Origin: Planctomycetia bacterium
GTDB taxonomy: Bacteria; Planctomycetota; Phycisphaerae; Phycisphaerales; SM1A02
Direction: 5' to 3'
Length of the DNA: 10,110 nt
NCBI GenBank assembly: GCA_009936695.1
Contig: JAACEA010000049.1
Span: forward strand, 1-10,110
Shown piece by piece: positions 1 through 6,937 of the stretch (position 1 is its first letter; the number at the start of each line of letters is the position of its first letter). Below the pieces are notes generated by a model, which was given only the letters and a program-made list of their open reading frames with translations, searched no databases and had not been told where the DNA came from. Position numbers and translations under genes: made by a program.

Positions 1-86
1 CTCTGCAGATCTGGAAACGTCCGCCCGCAAGGCCTGCACTCAGCGATCATTTTCCGCCGACAACGAGTCAGACGACCGCCGTCCGC

Positions 87-695
87 TCATCCGGCGAGTG
101 TCTCGAGGATCGCTCGTACGGCATCGACCTGACGGTCGATGGTCATGCTCGCATGCGGCGCGTCGGCGTCGAGGCACTGTTCCGGGACCCGCGGCAGGTG
201 GACGAACCCGGCGGGGGTCCGCCGCTTCGCGATCGCCTCGGCGTGCAGGACTCGATAGGAGATCTCGTTGCAGAGGAACGCACCCGCGGACAGCGATCGA
301 GCGGCGGGAACGCCGATTGCCCGGACCGCCTGCACGAGTTCTTCCACCGGCAGGGTCGTGAAGTACGCGTCCGGCCCGTCCCGAACCACGGGCTCGTTCG
401 AGACACGGTTTCCCGCGTTGTCGTTCATGCCGTAGTCGCGGAGGTTGATCGCGACCTGTTCGATGGTCACCCCGGCTCTTCCCGTCGCCTCCCCGAGCAT
501 CACCACCGCGTCCGGGCGTTCGGTGGCGACGAGCTCGACGACGCGATCCCCGGCCTCCTCGCCCACCACTTCGAGCACCACGGTGACCAGGTCGACGTCA
601 GCAGGCGGATCGATCGCGATGGCCTCGACCACCATCGCGGACGGGTTCAGGTCGGAGCCGCCGAAGGGTTCGAAACCGGTGAGGAGGATCTTCAT
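87..695 (-). CDS. pcp: Pyroglutamyl-peptidase I (pyrrolidone-carboxylate peptidase)
   Basis: Cytosolic cysteine peptidase of family C15, which removes N-terminal pyroglutamate from peptides. The 202-residue product has the usual length for the family and opens with MKILLTGFEPFGG, the standard N-terminus, so the start at 695 is secure even though the same frame stays open far upstream. The three catalytic residues can be placed by motif: Glu79 in TIEQVAIN, Cys142 in GAFLCNE and His166 in GFVHLP. The GEATGRAGV stretch just before Glu79 is also typical. There is no signal peptide or membrane segment. No Shine-Dalgarno sequence is visible upstream of the start. The gene is divergent from gdhA with 171 bases between the two starts. 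Pyroglutamate release feeds glutamate pools, so a metabolic link with gdhA is possible but is only inferred from position. Confidence 0.96.
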   Translation of the reverse strand: MKILLTGFEPFGGSDLNPSAMVVEAIAIDPPADVDLVTVVLEVVGEEAGDRVVELVATERPDAVVMLGEATGRAGVTIEQVAINLRDYGMNDNAGNRVSNEPVVRDGPDAYFTTLPVEELVQAVRAIGVPAARSLSAGAFLCNEISYRVLHAEAIAKRRTPAGFVHLPRVPEQCLDADAPHASMTIDRQVDAVRAILETLAG

Positions 696-751
696 GGCGA
701 CGAAGAGCCTACGGCGTGGAGTCGTCCGCCGGCTCCCGAGCGTGGCGAGAT

Positions 752-764
752 GGCGGGACCCGCC
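752..764. repeat. Perfect GC-rich inverted repeat between pcp and gdhA
   Basis: GGCGGG and CCCGCC flank a single A, giving a perfect odd-length palindrome in the divergent pcp/gdhA intergenic region. It lies 57 bases upstream of the pcp start and 102 bases upstream of the gdhA start. It could be an operator or a transcript hairpin. In DNA this GC-rich, a chance palindrome of this size is also quite possible, and no second copy was found nearby. Confidence 0.35.
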
Positions 765-854
765 GGGGATTTCTATGATTTCACGATGATCCCGACCTCG
801 TGGTCCGGATCTCGCAGGCCATTGCATTGGCATGGATGTTCGATTCGACGATTC

Positions 855-859
855 AAGGA
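855..859 (+). promoter_or_regulatory. Shine-Dalgarno site of gdhA
   Basis: AAGGA ends seven bases before the ATG at 867, an ideal spacing. It decides the gdhA start against an in-frame ATG at 786, which has no such site and would add residues unlike the family. It is the only well-spaced Shine-Dalgarno site I can see for any gene in the window. Confidence 0.75.
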
Positions 860-866
860 TTTTCCG

Positions 867-2240
867 ATGATGAAGACCGATTCCCCCTGGGTCACCGACT
901 TCATGAGCCGCCTCGAAGCGGTCACGCCGCACGAGACCGCGTTCCACCAGGCGGTGGGCGAGGTGGTCCCGTCGCTCGAGCCGGTTCTCGATCGGAATCC
1001 GGTCTGGCGGGACGGACGGATCCTCGAACGTCTGGTCGAGCCCGAGCGGGTCATCGAATTCCGGGTGTCCTGGGTCGACGACGCGGGCGTGGTCCAGGTG
1101 AACCGCGGCTACCGCGTCGAATTCAATTCGGCGATCGGACCATACAAGGGCGGACTTCGTTTCCACCCCACGGTCGATCTCGGTGTGCTGAAGTTCCTCG
1201 GCTTCGAGCAGATCTTCAAGAACGCCCTGACCGGGCAGCCGATCGGCGGCGGCAAGGGTGGGTCGAACTTCGATCCCAAGGGTCGCTCCGACGGCGAAGT
1301 GATGCGATTCTGCCAGGCGTTCATGAGCGAGCTCTTTCGGCACATCGGCCCGGACACCGACGTCCCGGCGGGCGACATCGGCGTGGGCGGCCGGGAGATC
1401 GGATTCATGTTCGGCCAGTACAAGAAGCTCACCAACACCTTCACGGGGGTGTTGACCGGCCGGAGCACGGACTGGGGCGGCAGCCTCATTCGACCGGAAG
1501 CGACCGGCTACGGCGCGGTCTACTTCGCGGCCGAGATGCTCGGTGCCAACGGGTCGAGTCTCGAAGGGAAGCGCTGCCTCGTGTCCGGTTCCGGCAACGT
1601 CGCGCAGTTCGCGGTCGAGAAGCTCAATCACCTCGGCGCGAAGCCGGTCACGCTCTCGGATTCCGGCGGGTTCATCCACGATCCCGACGGCATCGACCTC
1701 GAGAAGCTCGCCTTCGTCCAGGATCTGAAGAACAACCGCCGCGGCCGGATCATCGAGTACGTCGAGAAGTACGCGAACGCCGAATTCACGCCCCGAGACC
1801 GTGATGCGGATCACAACCCGCTGTGGAACGTTCCGGCGGACGCGGCGTTCCCCTGTGCGACCCAGAACGAGATCAACGGCGTCGACGCCGCGAATCTCGT
1901 GGCCAACGGGTGTCGGCTGGTGAGCGAAGGCGCGAACATGCCGACCGTTCCGGAAGGCCAGGAGATCTTCCGCGAGAAGGGCGTGCTCTACGGACCGGGC
2001 AAGGCGGCGAACGCCGGCGGGGTCGCGGTCAGTGCGCTGGAGATGGCGCAGGCGTCGAGTCGGACGTTCTGGAGCCGTGAAGAGGTCGATCGACGTCTCG
2101 GCGGCATCATGAAGGACATTCACAAGCACAGTCTCGAGGCCGCCGAGGCCTACGGCCGCACCGGCGACTATCTCGACGGATCCAACATCGCGGGCTTCCT
2201 CAAGGTCGCGCGGGCGATGCACGACCAGGGCGTCATCTGA
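867..2240 (+). CDS. gdhA: NADP-type glutamate dehydrogenase, hexameric E. coli-like form
   Basis: Cytosolic enzyme that reversibly aminates 2-oxoglutarate with ammonia to give glutamate; members of this roughly 450-residue subfamily mostly use NADPH and assimilate ammonium. The product is 457 residues against 447 for E. coli GdhA, and the two align over essentially the whole length. The N-terminal substrate domain carries LLERLVEP-like (ILERLVEPERVI, 52-63), GPYKGG with Lys94, and GGGKGG with the expected catalytic Lys130. It also has PAGDIGVGGRE with Asp170, then the GGSLIRPEATGYG signature near 204-216. The Rossmann domain follows with SGSGNVAQ (240-247) and SDSGG (264-268), and PCATQNE and EGANMPT lie further on. 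The C-terminus NIAGFLKVARAM is typical. The start is fixed by the AAGGA site at 855-859. No clear sigma-70 or sigma-54 promoter was found upstream. Coenzyme preference is inferred from the subfamily. Confidence 0.98.
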   Translation: MMKTDSPWVTDFMSRLEAVTPHETAFHQAVGEVVPSLEPVLDRNPVWRDGRILERLVEPERVIEFRVSWVDDAGVVQVNRGYRVEFNSAIGPYKGGLRFHPTVDLGVLKFLGFEQIFKNALTGQPIGGGKGGSNFDPKGRSDGEVMRFCQAFMSELFRHIGPDTDVPAGDIGVGGREIGFMFGQYKKLTNTFTGVLTGRSTDWGGSLIRPEATGYGAVYFAAEMLGANGSSLEGKRCLVSGSGNVAQFAVEKLNHLGAKPVTLSDSGGFIHDPDGIDLEKLAFVQDLKNNRRGRIIEYVEKYANAEFTPRDRDADHNPLWNVPADAAFPCATQNEINGVDAANLVANGCRLVSEGANMPTVPEGQEIFREKGVLYGPGKAANAGGVAVSALEMAQASSRTFWSREEVDRRLGGIMKDIHKHSLEAAEAYGRTGDYLDGSNIAGFLKVARAMHDQGVI

Positions 2241-2556
2241 CGAGCGGACGATTTCCGCGTTCGAACGGCGTTATCGACCCGCGGAAGCGGTGCCGGTACG
2301 GCGTCTTCGCATGAATCGCGGGCGGGCGTGAAAAGAACCGGCCGAGGGCCGTCTTGTCACCTTGCGGCGGTGAAGGGCGATCCGACGATCGCACCGGCAT
2401 CGTCGATCCACGACCGTCCGGTTCGTCCACGCCTCGGTGGACGACGTCGGCGGAGGCCGGCGATGTTCGCGGTCGTGGAACTCCGGATCCCCGGGGTCCT
2501 TCGGTTGGAGACCGTCGGATCCGGATCCCGCATCGAGGTCGGAGTTCGTCCCTTCC
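2241..2556. other. Non-coding stretch between gdhA and the next gene
   Basis: These 316 bases hold no gene I can support. Several frames are open on both strands, but their codon use and composition look like shadows. A GTG at 2437 in frame with the downstream gene would extend it by 40 residues rich in Gly, Ser, Arg and Pro, which do not look coded. The stretch contains a CGTTCGAACG palindrome (2258-2267), a five-base-pair hairpin CGGCC-GAG-GGCCG at 2339-2351, and the strong hairpin at 2423-2444. No run of T follows any of them, so an intrinsic gdhA terminator is not evident. The promoter and 5' leader of the downstream gene probably lie here. Confidence 0.6.
2423..2444. repeat. Eight-base-pair inverted repeat with six-base loop
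   Basis: TCGTCCAC (2423-2430) and GTGGACGA (2437-2444) are perfect reverse complements around GCCTCG. In RNA this would be a stable hairpin; in DNA it could be a dimer-binding operator. It begins 183 bases after the gdhA stop and ends 112 bases before the next gene's chosen start. No T tract follows, so a simple intrinsic terminator is not supported. Confidence 0.45.
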
Positions 2557-3390
2557 ATGCCCCAGCTTCCGAGCGGTACTCGTCTCTGGCTCTCCGCGGC
2601 GTCGATCCTCGATCCCGCCACGCCATTCCTGCCTTCCGGGCAGGATCGCTTCTGGTACCGCGATCTGGATCCGGGCACGGACTGGCTTCCCGGGGAGCCC
2701 GGACGTCCTCCGGAATGCCTGCGGACGGCGATGGTCCCGACGAATCGAATCGAGGCGGCCGCCTACATCCGCGTTCTGATCGCGACCCCGGACGACCAGG
2801 CACCGACGTGGCGGGGCGACTGGCTCCTCACGTTCGAGCGACCCGATGACTTCACCCTCGAGGACTGGGAGGCGTCGCTGGCGTTCTTCGGAAGCCCGCG
2901 AAGCCTCGATCTGCTCGATGCGGTCATCGACCGCTGCCGAAGGCAGTCGGCGTCGGGCGATGGACCGGACATCGAGGGTTTCGAGCCGGCGATGGGTGGT
3001 CGACCCGCGCTCGCCCAACGCCTCGCGATCGCGGTGGGAAACGCGGAACGACTGATTCGACGTCGCGGTGATCTCGATCTGGCGGGGGAGGACGGCCTCG
3101 TTCGCCGGATCGACGAGCGGATGGAGGCGATGTACGAGTTCGCGGACCGGTCGCTCGACGTCCACGGTCCGCACCGGGCGATCGCGCATCGCCTGCTCGC
3201 GACGCTCGCCGTCGAATTCGGTGATTCCGAGGAGGCGGTGCGACACGCCCGGGCCCACGAGATCCTCTTCCCGGAGGGCCGACCGTTCAGCCGACGTCTC
3301 GCCGCTCGCGTGGAGCGGGCGGACGCGGGCGGTGCCGTTCGACTGGGTCCACGGGTCCGTGGGCCGCTCGAGCGGGTCCGGGACGTCTGA
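2557..3390 (+). CDS. Hypothetical protein, 277 residues, with a TPR-like helical C-terminal part
   Basis: I do not recognise a family. The reading frame is supported by codon use and by a sensible spread of Trp, Phe, Tyr and hydrophobic residues, which the antisense frames lack. Residues 1-60 are rich in Pro, Trp and Asp (for example FWYRDLDPG and TDWLPGEPG). Residues 65-125 look like a mixed alpha/beta domain with RVLIATP, WLLTFERP and SLDLLDAVIDRC. Residues 150-245 are predicted by eye to be mostly helical. The stretch around 207-240 (AHRLLATLAVEFGDSEEAVRHA, then LFPEG) has the spacing of one tetratricopeptide-like hairpin, suggesting protein contacts. The last 30 residues are Arg-rich. There is no signal peptide or membrane segment. 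The ATG at 2557 was chosen because the codons before it look non-coding; the nearest GGAG (2541-2544) is 12 bases away, longer than ideal. The gene converges on efp. Confidence 0.75.
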   Translation: MPQLPSGTRLWLSAASILDPATPFLPSGQDRFWYRDLDPGTDWLPGEPGRPPECLRTAMVPTNRIEAAAYIRVLIATPDDQAPTWRGDWLLTFERPDDFTLEDWEASLAFFGSPRSLDLLDAVIDRCRRQSASGDGPDIEGFEPAMGGRPALAQRLAIAVGNAERLIRRRGDLDLAGEDGLVRRIDERMEAMYEFADRSLDVHGPHRAIAHRLLATLAVEFGDSEEAVRHARAHEILFPEGRPFSRRLAARVERADAGGAVRLGPRVRGPLERVRDV

Positions 3391-3392
3391 AT

Positions 3393-3408
3393 CCGGCCGC
3401 GAGGCCGG
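3393..3408. terminator. Hairpin between convergent genes, possible bidirectional terminator
   Basis: CCGGCC (3393-3398) and GGCCGG (3403-3408) pair perfectly around GCGA, which fits the stable GNRA tetraloop pattern when read on the plus strand. The hairpin starts three bases after the stop of the 277-residue gene and ends 18 bases before the efp stop, the expected place for a shared terminator. There is no clear T tract on either side, so termination efficiency is uncertain. Confidence 0.5.
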
Positions 3409-3426
3409 GCGTCGTTCAAGAGCGAC

Positions 3427-4002
3427 TCACGCCTTGCCGAGGTATTCGCCGGTCTCGGGGTTCACCTTGACGACCTGACCGTTCTCGATGAACGGTGGAA
3501 CGCGGATGCGGGCGCCGGTCTCGACGAACGCCTCCTTGTTCTGGTTGCTGGCCGTCGCACCCTTCGCCTGGGGTGCGGTGTCGGTCACCGTGAGCTCGAT
3601 CGAGGCGGGGAGCGCGACCGACAGCGGCTTGCCGTCGAACATGCTCACCACGCACTCGGTGTTCTCCTTGAGCCACTGGCTCTGTTCCTTCGGAATCACG
3701 TCGTTCTCGATCTCGGTCTGGTCGTAGGTCTCGTCGTCCATGAAGACGAAGGGTCCGTCGCCACGACCGCCGGAGTCGTAGAGGAACTGCATGCCACGAC
3801 GGTCGACGTTGACCTCGTCGAGCCGGTCGTCGGAGTTCAGGCGGTTGATCTTGATGCCGCCGACCTTGACGTTCTTCATCTTGGCCTGGACGTACGCGGG
3901 GCCCTTTCCGGGCTTCACGTGCTCGGTGTCGAGGATCTGGTGGAGCTGGCCCTCCCAGATGATGAACTGGCCCTTCTTCACGTCGGTCGCCTTGATCGGC
4001 AT
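3427..4002 (-). CDS. efp: Translation elongation factor P
   Basis: EF-P binds ribosomes stalled on polyproline and related sequences, between the P and E sites, and promotes peptide bond formation. The 191-residue product has the standard length and three-domain layout: a KOW-like N-terminal domain (about 1-63) and two OB-like domains (about 66-126 and 129-187). The tip of the first domain reads PGKGPAY, with Lys33 at the position modified to beta-lysyl-lysine in E. coli (Lys34 there). It is not the arginine form that is rhamnosylated in Pseudomonas. The C-terminal family signature is intact, with ETGARIRVPPFI (161-172) and ending NPETGEYLGKA. No modification enzyme such as EpmA or EpmB is encoded in this window. 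The start is set by the family N-terminus MPIKATDVKKG; a weak TTGGA lies eight bases upstream. The gene is divergent from the flavin oxidoreductase. Confidence 0.98.
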   Translation of the reverse strand: MPIKATDVKKGQFIIWEGQLHQILDTEHVKPGKGPAYVQAKMKNVKVGGIKINRLNSDDRLDEVNVDRRGMQFLYDSGGRGDGPFVFMDDETYDQTEIENDVIPKEQSQWLKENTECVVSMFDGKPLSVALPASIELTVTDTAPQAKGATASNQNKEAFVETGARIRVPPFIENGQVVKVNPETGEYLGKA

Positions 4003-4049
4003 CGGTGGATTCCAATGGAGTTCGCCGGCTGCGGCGATGGGGAGGAACA

Positions 4050-4068
4050 TCCCTCGCGGCGCGAGGGA
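4050..4068. repeat. Perfect eight-base inverted repeat in the efp/oxidoreductase intergenic region
   Basis: TCCCTCGC (4050-4057) and GCGAGGGA (4061-4068) are exact reverse complements separated by GGC. The repeat begins 48 bases upstream of the efp start and ends 94 bases before the oxidoreductase start, within the 159-base divergent region where both promoters should lie. It could be an operator for a dimeric regulator, or a hairpin in the efp leader. Its regulator is unknown, and no second copy was noticed in the window. Confidence 0.5.
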
Positions 4069-4161
4069 ATCGGATCGAGATGCGAGATGATACCGGAGGG
4101 ATCCGTTCGGTTCGCCCCCTTCTCCTCGTCTCAGGGGACCGGGAGGCCTACGATCCGGCCC

Positions 4162-5259
4162 ATGAACGACCAGAACACCGCCCCTCGCCTCTTCGAACCC
4201 CTGGACCTGCGGGGTCTGCACCTCCGGAATCGGATCGTGGTGAGCCCGATGTGCATGTACTCCGCCGTCGACGGCGTCGCGAGTGCGTGGCAGCACGTCC
4301 ATCTCGGGTCGCTCGCCTGCTCGGGCGCCGGCCTCGTGATCACCGAGGCGACCGCGGTCGAGCCGCGTGGCCGCATCACCCCGAACTGCCTGGGGCTCTG
4401 GGACGACGCCTGCGAGTCGGCGCTGGCTCGGGTGGTGGAGACGGTCAAGGCGGTCGCACCGGCTTCGGCGCTCGGCGTGCAGCTCGCGCATGCGGGCAGG
4501 AAGGCCTCGCACGCCCGTCCCTGGTCGGCGAAGCGCGGATACGTCGAGCCGGATGACGGTGGCTGGGAGTCGGTGGGGGCGAGCGCCAACAGCTACGAGA
4601 ACATCGCCCCGCCCGCGCATGCGATGAGCCTCGCGGATCTCGATGCGATGCGTGACGCCTTCGGCACCGCCGCCGGCCGCGCCGCCCGCGTCGGTTTCGA
4701 TCTGGTCGAGATGCACGCCGCCCACGGCTATCTGCTCTCGAGCTTCCTGTCGCCACTCTCGAACGAGCGGACCGACGCGTACGGTGGTTCACTCGAGAAT
4801 CGAATGCGATTCCCGCTGGAGTGCTTCGACGCGATGCGGGCCGCCATGCCGGACGATCTTCCGTTGATGGTCCGGTTCAGCGGTACCGACTGGCGCGACG
4901 ACATCGGTGGATGGAGCACCGAGGACTCGGTGGCGTTCGCGATCGAACTCGAGAAACGGGGTTGCGACGCGGTGGACGTCTCGACCGGCGGGAACGCCAA
5001 GGCCGAGTATCCGGTGGCACCGGGCTTCCAGGTCCCCTTCGCGGCCGCGGTGAAGAAGGGCGTCGAATCGATGCCGGTCGTCGCAGTCGGCGAGCTCGAC
5101 GACCCCCGATTCGCGGAGGACGTCCTGGAGCGCGGGGATGCGGACGCGATCGCCATCGGGCGAGGTTTCCTGCGGGATCCACGATGGCCCTGGCGGGCGG
5201 CGAAGGAGCTCGGCGGCGAACTCGAACTGGTGGATCAGTATGCGTGGTGCGTGAGCTGA
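4162..5259 (+). CDS. NADH:flavin oxidoreductase, Old Yellow Enzyme family (XenA/YqjM type)
   Basis: FMN-dependent TIM-barrel ene-reductase that reduces activated C=C bonds of enones, and in some relatives nitro compounds, using NAD(P)H; the natural substrate is unknown. The product is 365 residues, close to Pseudomonas XenA (about 363). Class-defining residues are visible: Cys31 and Tyr33 in PMCMYS, Gln108 in GVQLAHAGRK, and His185, His188 and Tyr190 in HAAHGYLLSSFLSP. Arg238 in VRFS and the phosphate-binding stretch AIGRGFLRDP (331-340) are also present. The Cys and Tyr near residue 30 place it in the XenA/YqjM class and not the classical yeast OYE group. It lacks the iron-sulfur and second flavin domains of 2,4-dienoyl-CoA reductase. 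The ATG at 4162 matches the family N-terminus (LFEPLDLRGLHLRNR); the nearest purine-rich site, GGGAGG at 4141, is too far away to be a normal Shine-Dalgarno. It converges on atoE with 19 bases between stops. Confidence 0.95.
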   Translation: MNDQNTAPRLFEPLDLRGLHLRNRIVVSPMCMYSAVDGVASAWQHVHLGSLACSGAGLVITEATAVEPRGRITPNCLGLWDDACESALARVVETVKAVAPASALGVQLAHAGRKASHARPWSAKRGYVEPDDGGWESVGASANSYENIAPPAHAMSLADLDAMRDAFGTAAGRAARVGFDLVEMHAAHGYLLSSFLSPLSNERTDAYGGSLENRMRFPLECFDAMRAAMPDDLPLMVRFSGTDWRDDIGGWSTEDSVAFAIELEKRGCDAVDVSTGGNAKAEYPVAPGFQVPFAAAVKKGVESMPVVAVGELDDPRFAEDVLERGDADAIAIGRGFLRDPRWPWRAAKELGGELELVDQYAWCVS

Positions 5260-5278
5260 CGCCGGCGGGTCGTGGTCG

Positions 5279-6709
5279 TCAGAAGACCAGCAGTCCGATC
5301 ATGATCCACACTGCGGCGACCAGCATCACCAGCGCCGTGTAGCCCACGATGTCCCTGGCCTTGACGCGAGTGATCGCCAGCAGCGGAAGGGCCCAGAACG
5401 GCTGCAGCATGTTGGTCAGCTGATCGCCGTAGGCCACGCTCATCACCATCTTGCCGACCGGGACGCCCGCGTCGACGCCGGCGACCAGGGCGATCGGCCC
5501 CTGCACCGCCCACTGGCCGCCACCCGACGGAACGAAGATGTTCACGATCGCGGCGCTGGCGGTGGTGAAGAGAGGAAGCGTCGCGGGGGTACTCACGGTG
5601 ATGGCGGCTTCCGCGAACAGGCCGAGAAGACCGCTCGCCGCCATCATCGCCATCACGCCCGCGTAGAGCGGGAACTGGACGATGATGCCGGCGCAACCCC
5701 TTGCGGCATCCTCGACCGCGCGGAGGTAACGGGTGGGTGCGCCGTGGAGGATGAGGCCGAGTCCGAGCATCGCGGCATTGATCTGGTTCAGGCCGAGTCG
5801 TCCGATGCCGCCGGTGCTCGAACCGAGATAGACCGCGAATCCCGCGAGCAGGGCGATGCCCAGCGAGACGCCGAGCACGACCTCGACCGGGTTCATCGGT
5901 TCGGATGCGGTCGCGTCGTCGTCGAGGTCGATGTCGAGACGCTTCGGCGACTGGAACGCGTCCGGCGTCGACGGCACCAGGAGGAGGAACGCCAGCGGCA
6001 CGACGAGCAGCAGGCCGAGCGACACGAAGAGATTCATCGGCGAGAGGATCGTCTCGGACAGGGGGATGCCGTTCGCGGCGTACTCGGCGACCATCGAATC
6101 GGGAAGCACCGCCGCCGCGTTCGCAGGGGTGGTCATCTGCAGCGGGGCGCTGCCGCTGAAGCCGCCGTGCCAGACGAGCAGTCCGGTATAGCCCGCGGCG
6201 ACCAGCAGCGGGTAGTGGCACGGAATGCCGCGTCGTTCCAGCGAACGTCCCACGCCGCGAGCGAGCAGCGCGCCGACCACCAGGGCGAGTCCCCAGTTGA
6301 CGAGACCGGTTCCCACCGCGATCGCCGCGACCAGGACCACGCCGCTGCTCGTCGATCGCGGGAGGTTCGAGATGGCGTCGATGCCGCGACGGATCGGCGG
6401 ACTCGCAGCGAGGGCGTAGCCCGTGACCAGGACCAGCGCCATCTGCATGCCGAACTTCAGGAACTTCCAGAGTCCGTCGTCGCTCCACCATGCCTCGAGC
6501 AGGCGCGAGATCCGACCCGGCGTCGATCCGTCCGCCCGCACGTCGCTCGTGGCGAACGTCCCGGGAACCGTCAGGGCGAGGATCGCGGTGATCGCGGTGA
6601 GTCCGATCGCGATCAGGAAGGGATCGGGGACCCAGCGTCCGATGGTCCGGGTCACGAGAAGACCGAGTCCGGCCACGAGCTTCCGAGGGCCACTGATGCG
6701 TTCGTTCAT
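5279..6709 (-). CDS. atoE: Short-chain fatty acid permease, AtoE family
   Basis: Inner-membrane transporter of the AtoE family (COG2031); E. coli AtoE imports short-chain fatty acids such as acetate, butyrate or acetoacetate. The 476-residue product is of family length and very hydrophobic, with roughly ten or more membrane segments, for example about 30-50, 85-102, 122-150, 165-182, 222-246, 276-296, 309-322, 338-366 and 453-474. Conserved family motifs are present: NWG (138-140), VWHGGFSGSAPLQ (179-191), VPSGGGQWAVQGP (393-405) and GDQLTNMLQPFWALPLL (428-444). A charged loop, DIDLDDDATASEP, falls near 259-271. The start at 6709 gives MNERISGPRK before the first membrane segment, with no good Shine-Dalgarno upstream. 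The partners seen in E. coli (atoD, atoA, atoB) are absent here, so the substrate cannot be judged from context. Confidence 0.95.
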   Translation of the reverse strand: MNERISGPRKLVAGLGLLVTRTIGRWVPDPFLIAIGLTAITAILALTVPGTFATSDVRADGSTPGRISRLLEAWWSDDGLWKFLKFGMQMALVLVTGYALAASPPIRRGIDAISNLPRSTSSGVVLVAAIAVGTGLVNWGLALVVGALLARGVGRSLERRGIPCHYPLLVAAGYTGLLVWHGGFSGSAPLQMTTPANAAAVLPDSMVAEYAANGIPLSETILSPMNLFVSLGLLLVVPLAFLLLVPSTPDAFQSPKRLDIDLDDDATASEPMNPVEVVLGVSLGIALLAGFAVYLGSSTGGIGRLGLNQINAAMLGLGLILHGAPTRYLRAVEDAARGCAGIIVQFPLYAGVMAMMAASGLLGLFAEAAITVSTPATLPLFTTASAAIVNIFVPSGGGQWAVQGPIALVAGVDAGVPVGKMVMSVAYGDQLTNMLQPFWALPLLAITRVKARDIVGYTALVMLVAAVWIMIGLLVF

Positions 6710-6732
6710 GCCGGCAGGGTACCGCTCCGCGA

Positions 6733-6756
6733 TCCCGACCTCGATTCGAGTCGGGA
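6733..6756. repeat. Imperfect hairpin upstream of atoE
   Basis: TCCCGAC-C-TCG (6733-6743) pairs with CGAGTCGGGA (6747-6756), giving ten base pairs with one bulged C and a three-base loop. It lies 24 bases upstream of the atoE start and just downstream, in atoE's direction, of the T-tract element at 6761-6780. It may be a leader hairpin or an operator; function is unknown. Confidence 0.4.
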
Positions 6757-6760
6757 CATG

Positions 6761-6780
6761 AAAAAACCGCCGAGCCCGGC
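6761..6780 (-). terminator. Terminator-like element in the atoE leader (minus strand)
   Basis: Read on the minus strand, GCCG-GGCT-CGGC (6780-6769) is followed after GG by six T residues (6766-6761). The stem has only four base pairs, but the T tract is clean, which is rare in DNA this GC-rich. It points toward atoE and lies 52 bases upstream of its start, where no minus-strand gene precedes it. It could be an attenuator if atoE transcription begins further upstream, the end of an unseen small RNA, or chance. Confidence 0.3.
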
Positions 6781-6937
6781 CCCCCCCTCCTGGGGTCGCG
6801 ACTCGACGGCACCAGTGTCTTCGACGGAATCCGCTGGTCGATCGAGTCGGGACCGACCGTGATCGCGGAAACCACCTCGTCGTCGTCGCTCGACGGTCAC
6901 ACGCCTCGCAGACCGAACTCGAATACCCTGTCAGGAG

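Noticed and set aside
828..842. Sigma-54-like TGGCATG-N4-TTCG upstream of gdhA
   Set aside because: The spacing fits, and nitrogen genes often use sigma-54, but the near-invariant GC of the -12 element is CG here, so the match fails at its key position.
153..866. Upstream in-frame extension of gdhA across pcp, including an ATG at 786
   Set aside because: It is antisense to pcp, whose catalytic motifs are intact, and the AAGGA site with seven-base spacing supports 867.
696..2222. Upstream minus-strand extension of pcp through gdhA
   Set aside because: It is antisense to a full-length glutamate dehydrogenase, and Pcp proteins start at the MKILLTGFEPFGG motif.
2233..3258. Minus-strand open frame of 341 codons opposite the unrecognised protein
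   Set aside because: It is Arg/Asp-rich with few aromatic residues and lacks plausible domain structure, whereas the plus-strand frame has coding-like composition.
4087..4161. Earlier start for the flavin oxidoreductase at an upstream in-frame ATG
   Set aside because: The added residues do not resemble the family N-terminus, and 4162 gives the length of XenA-type enzymes.
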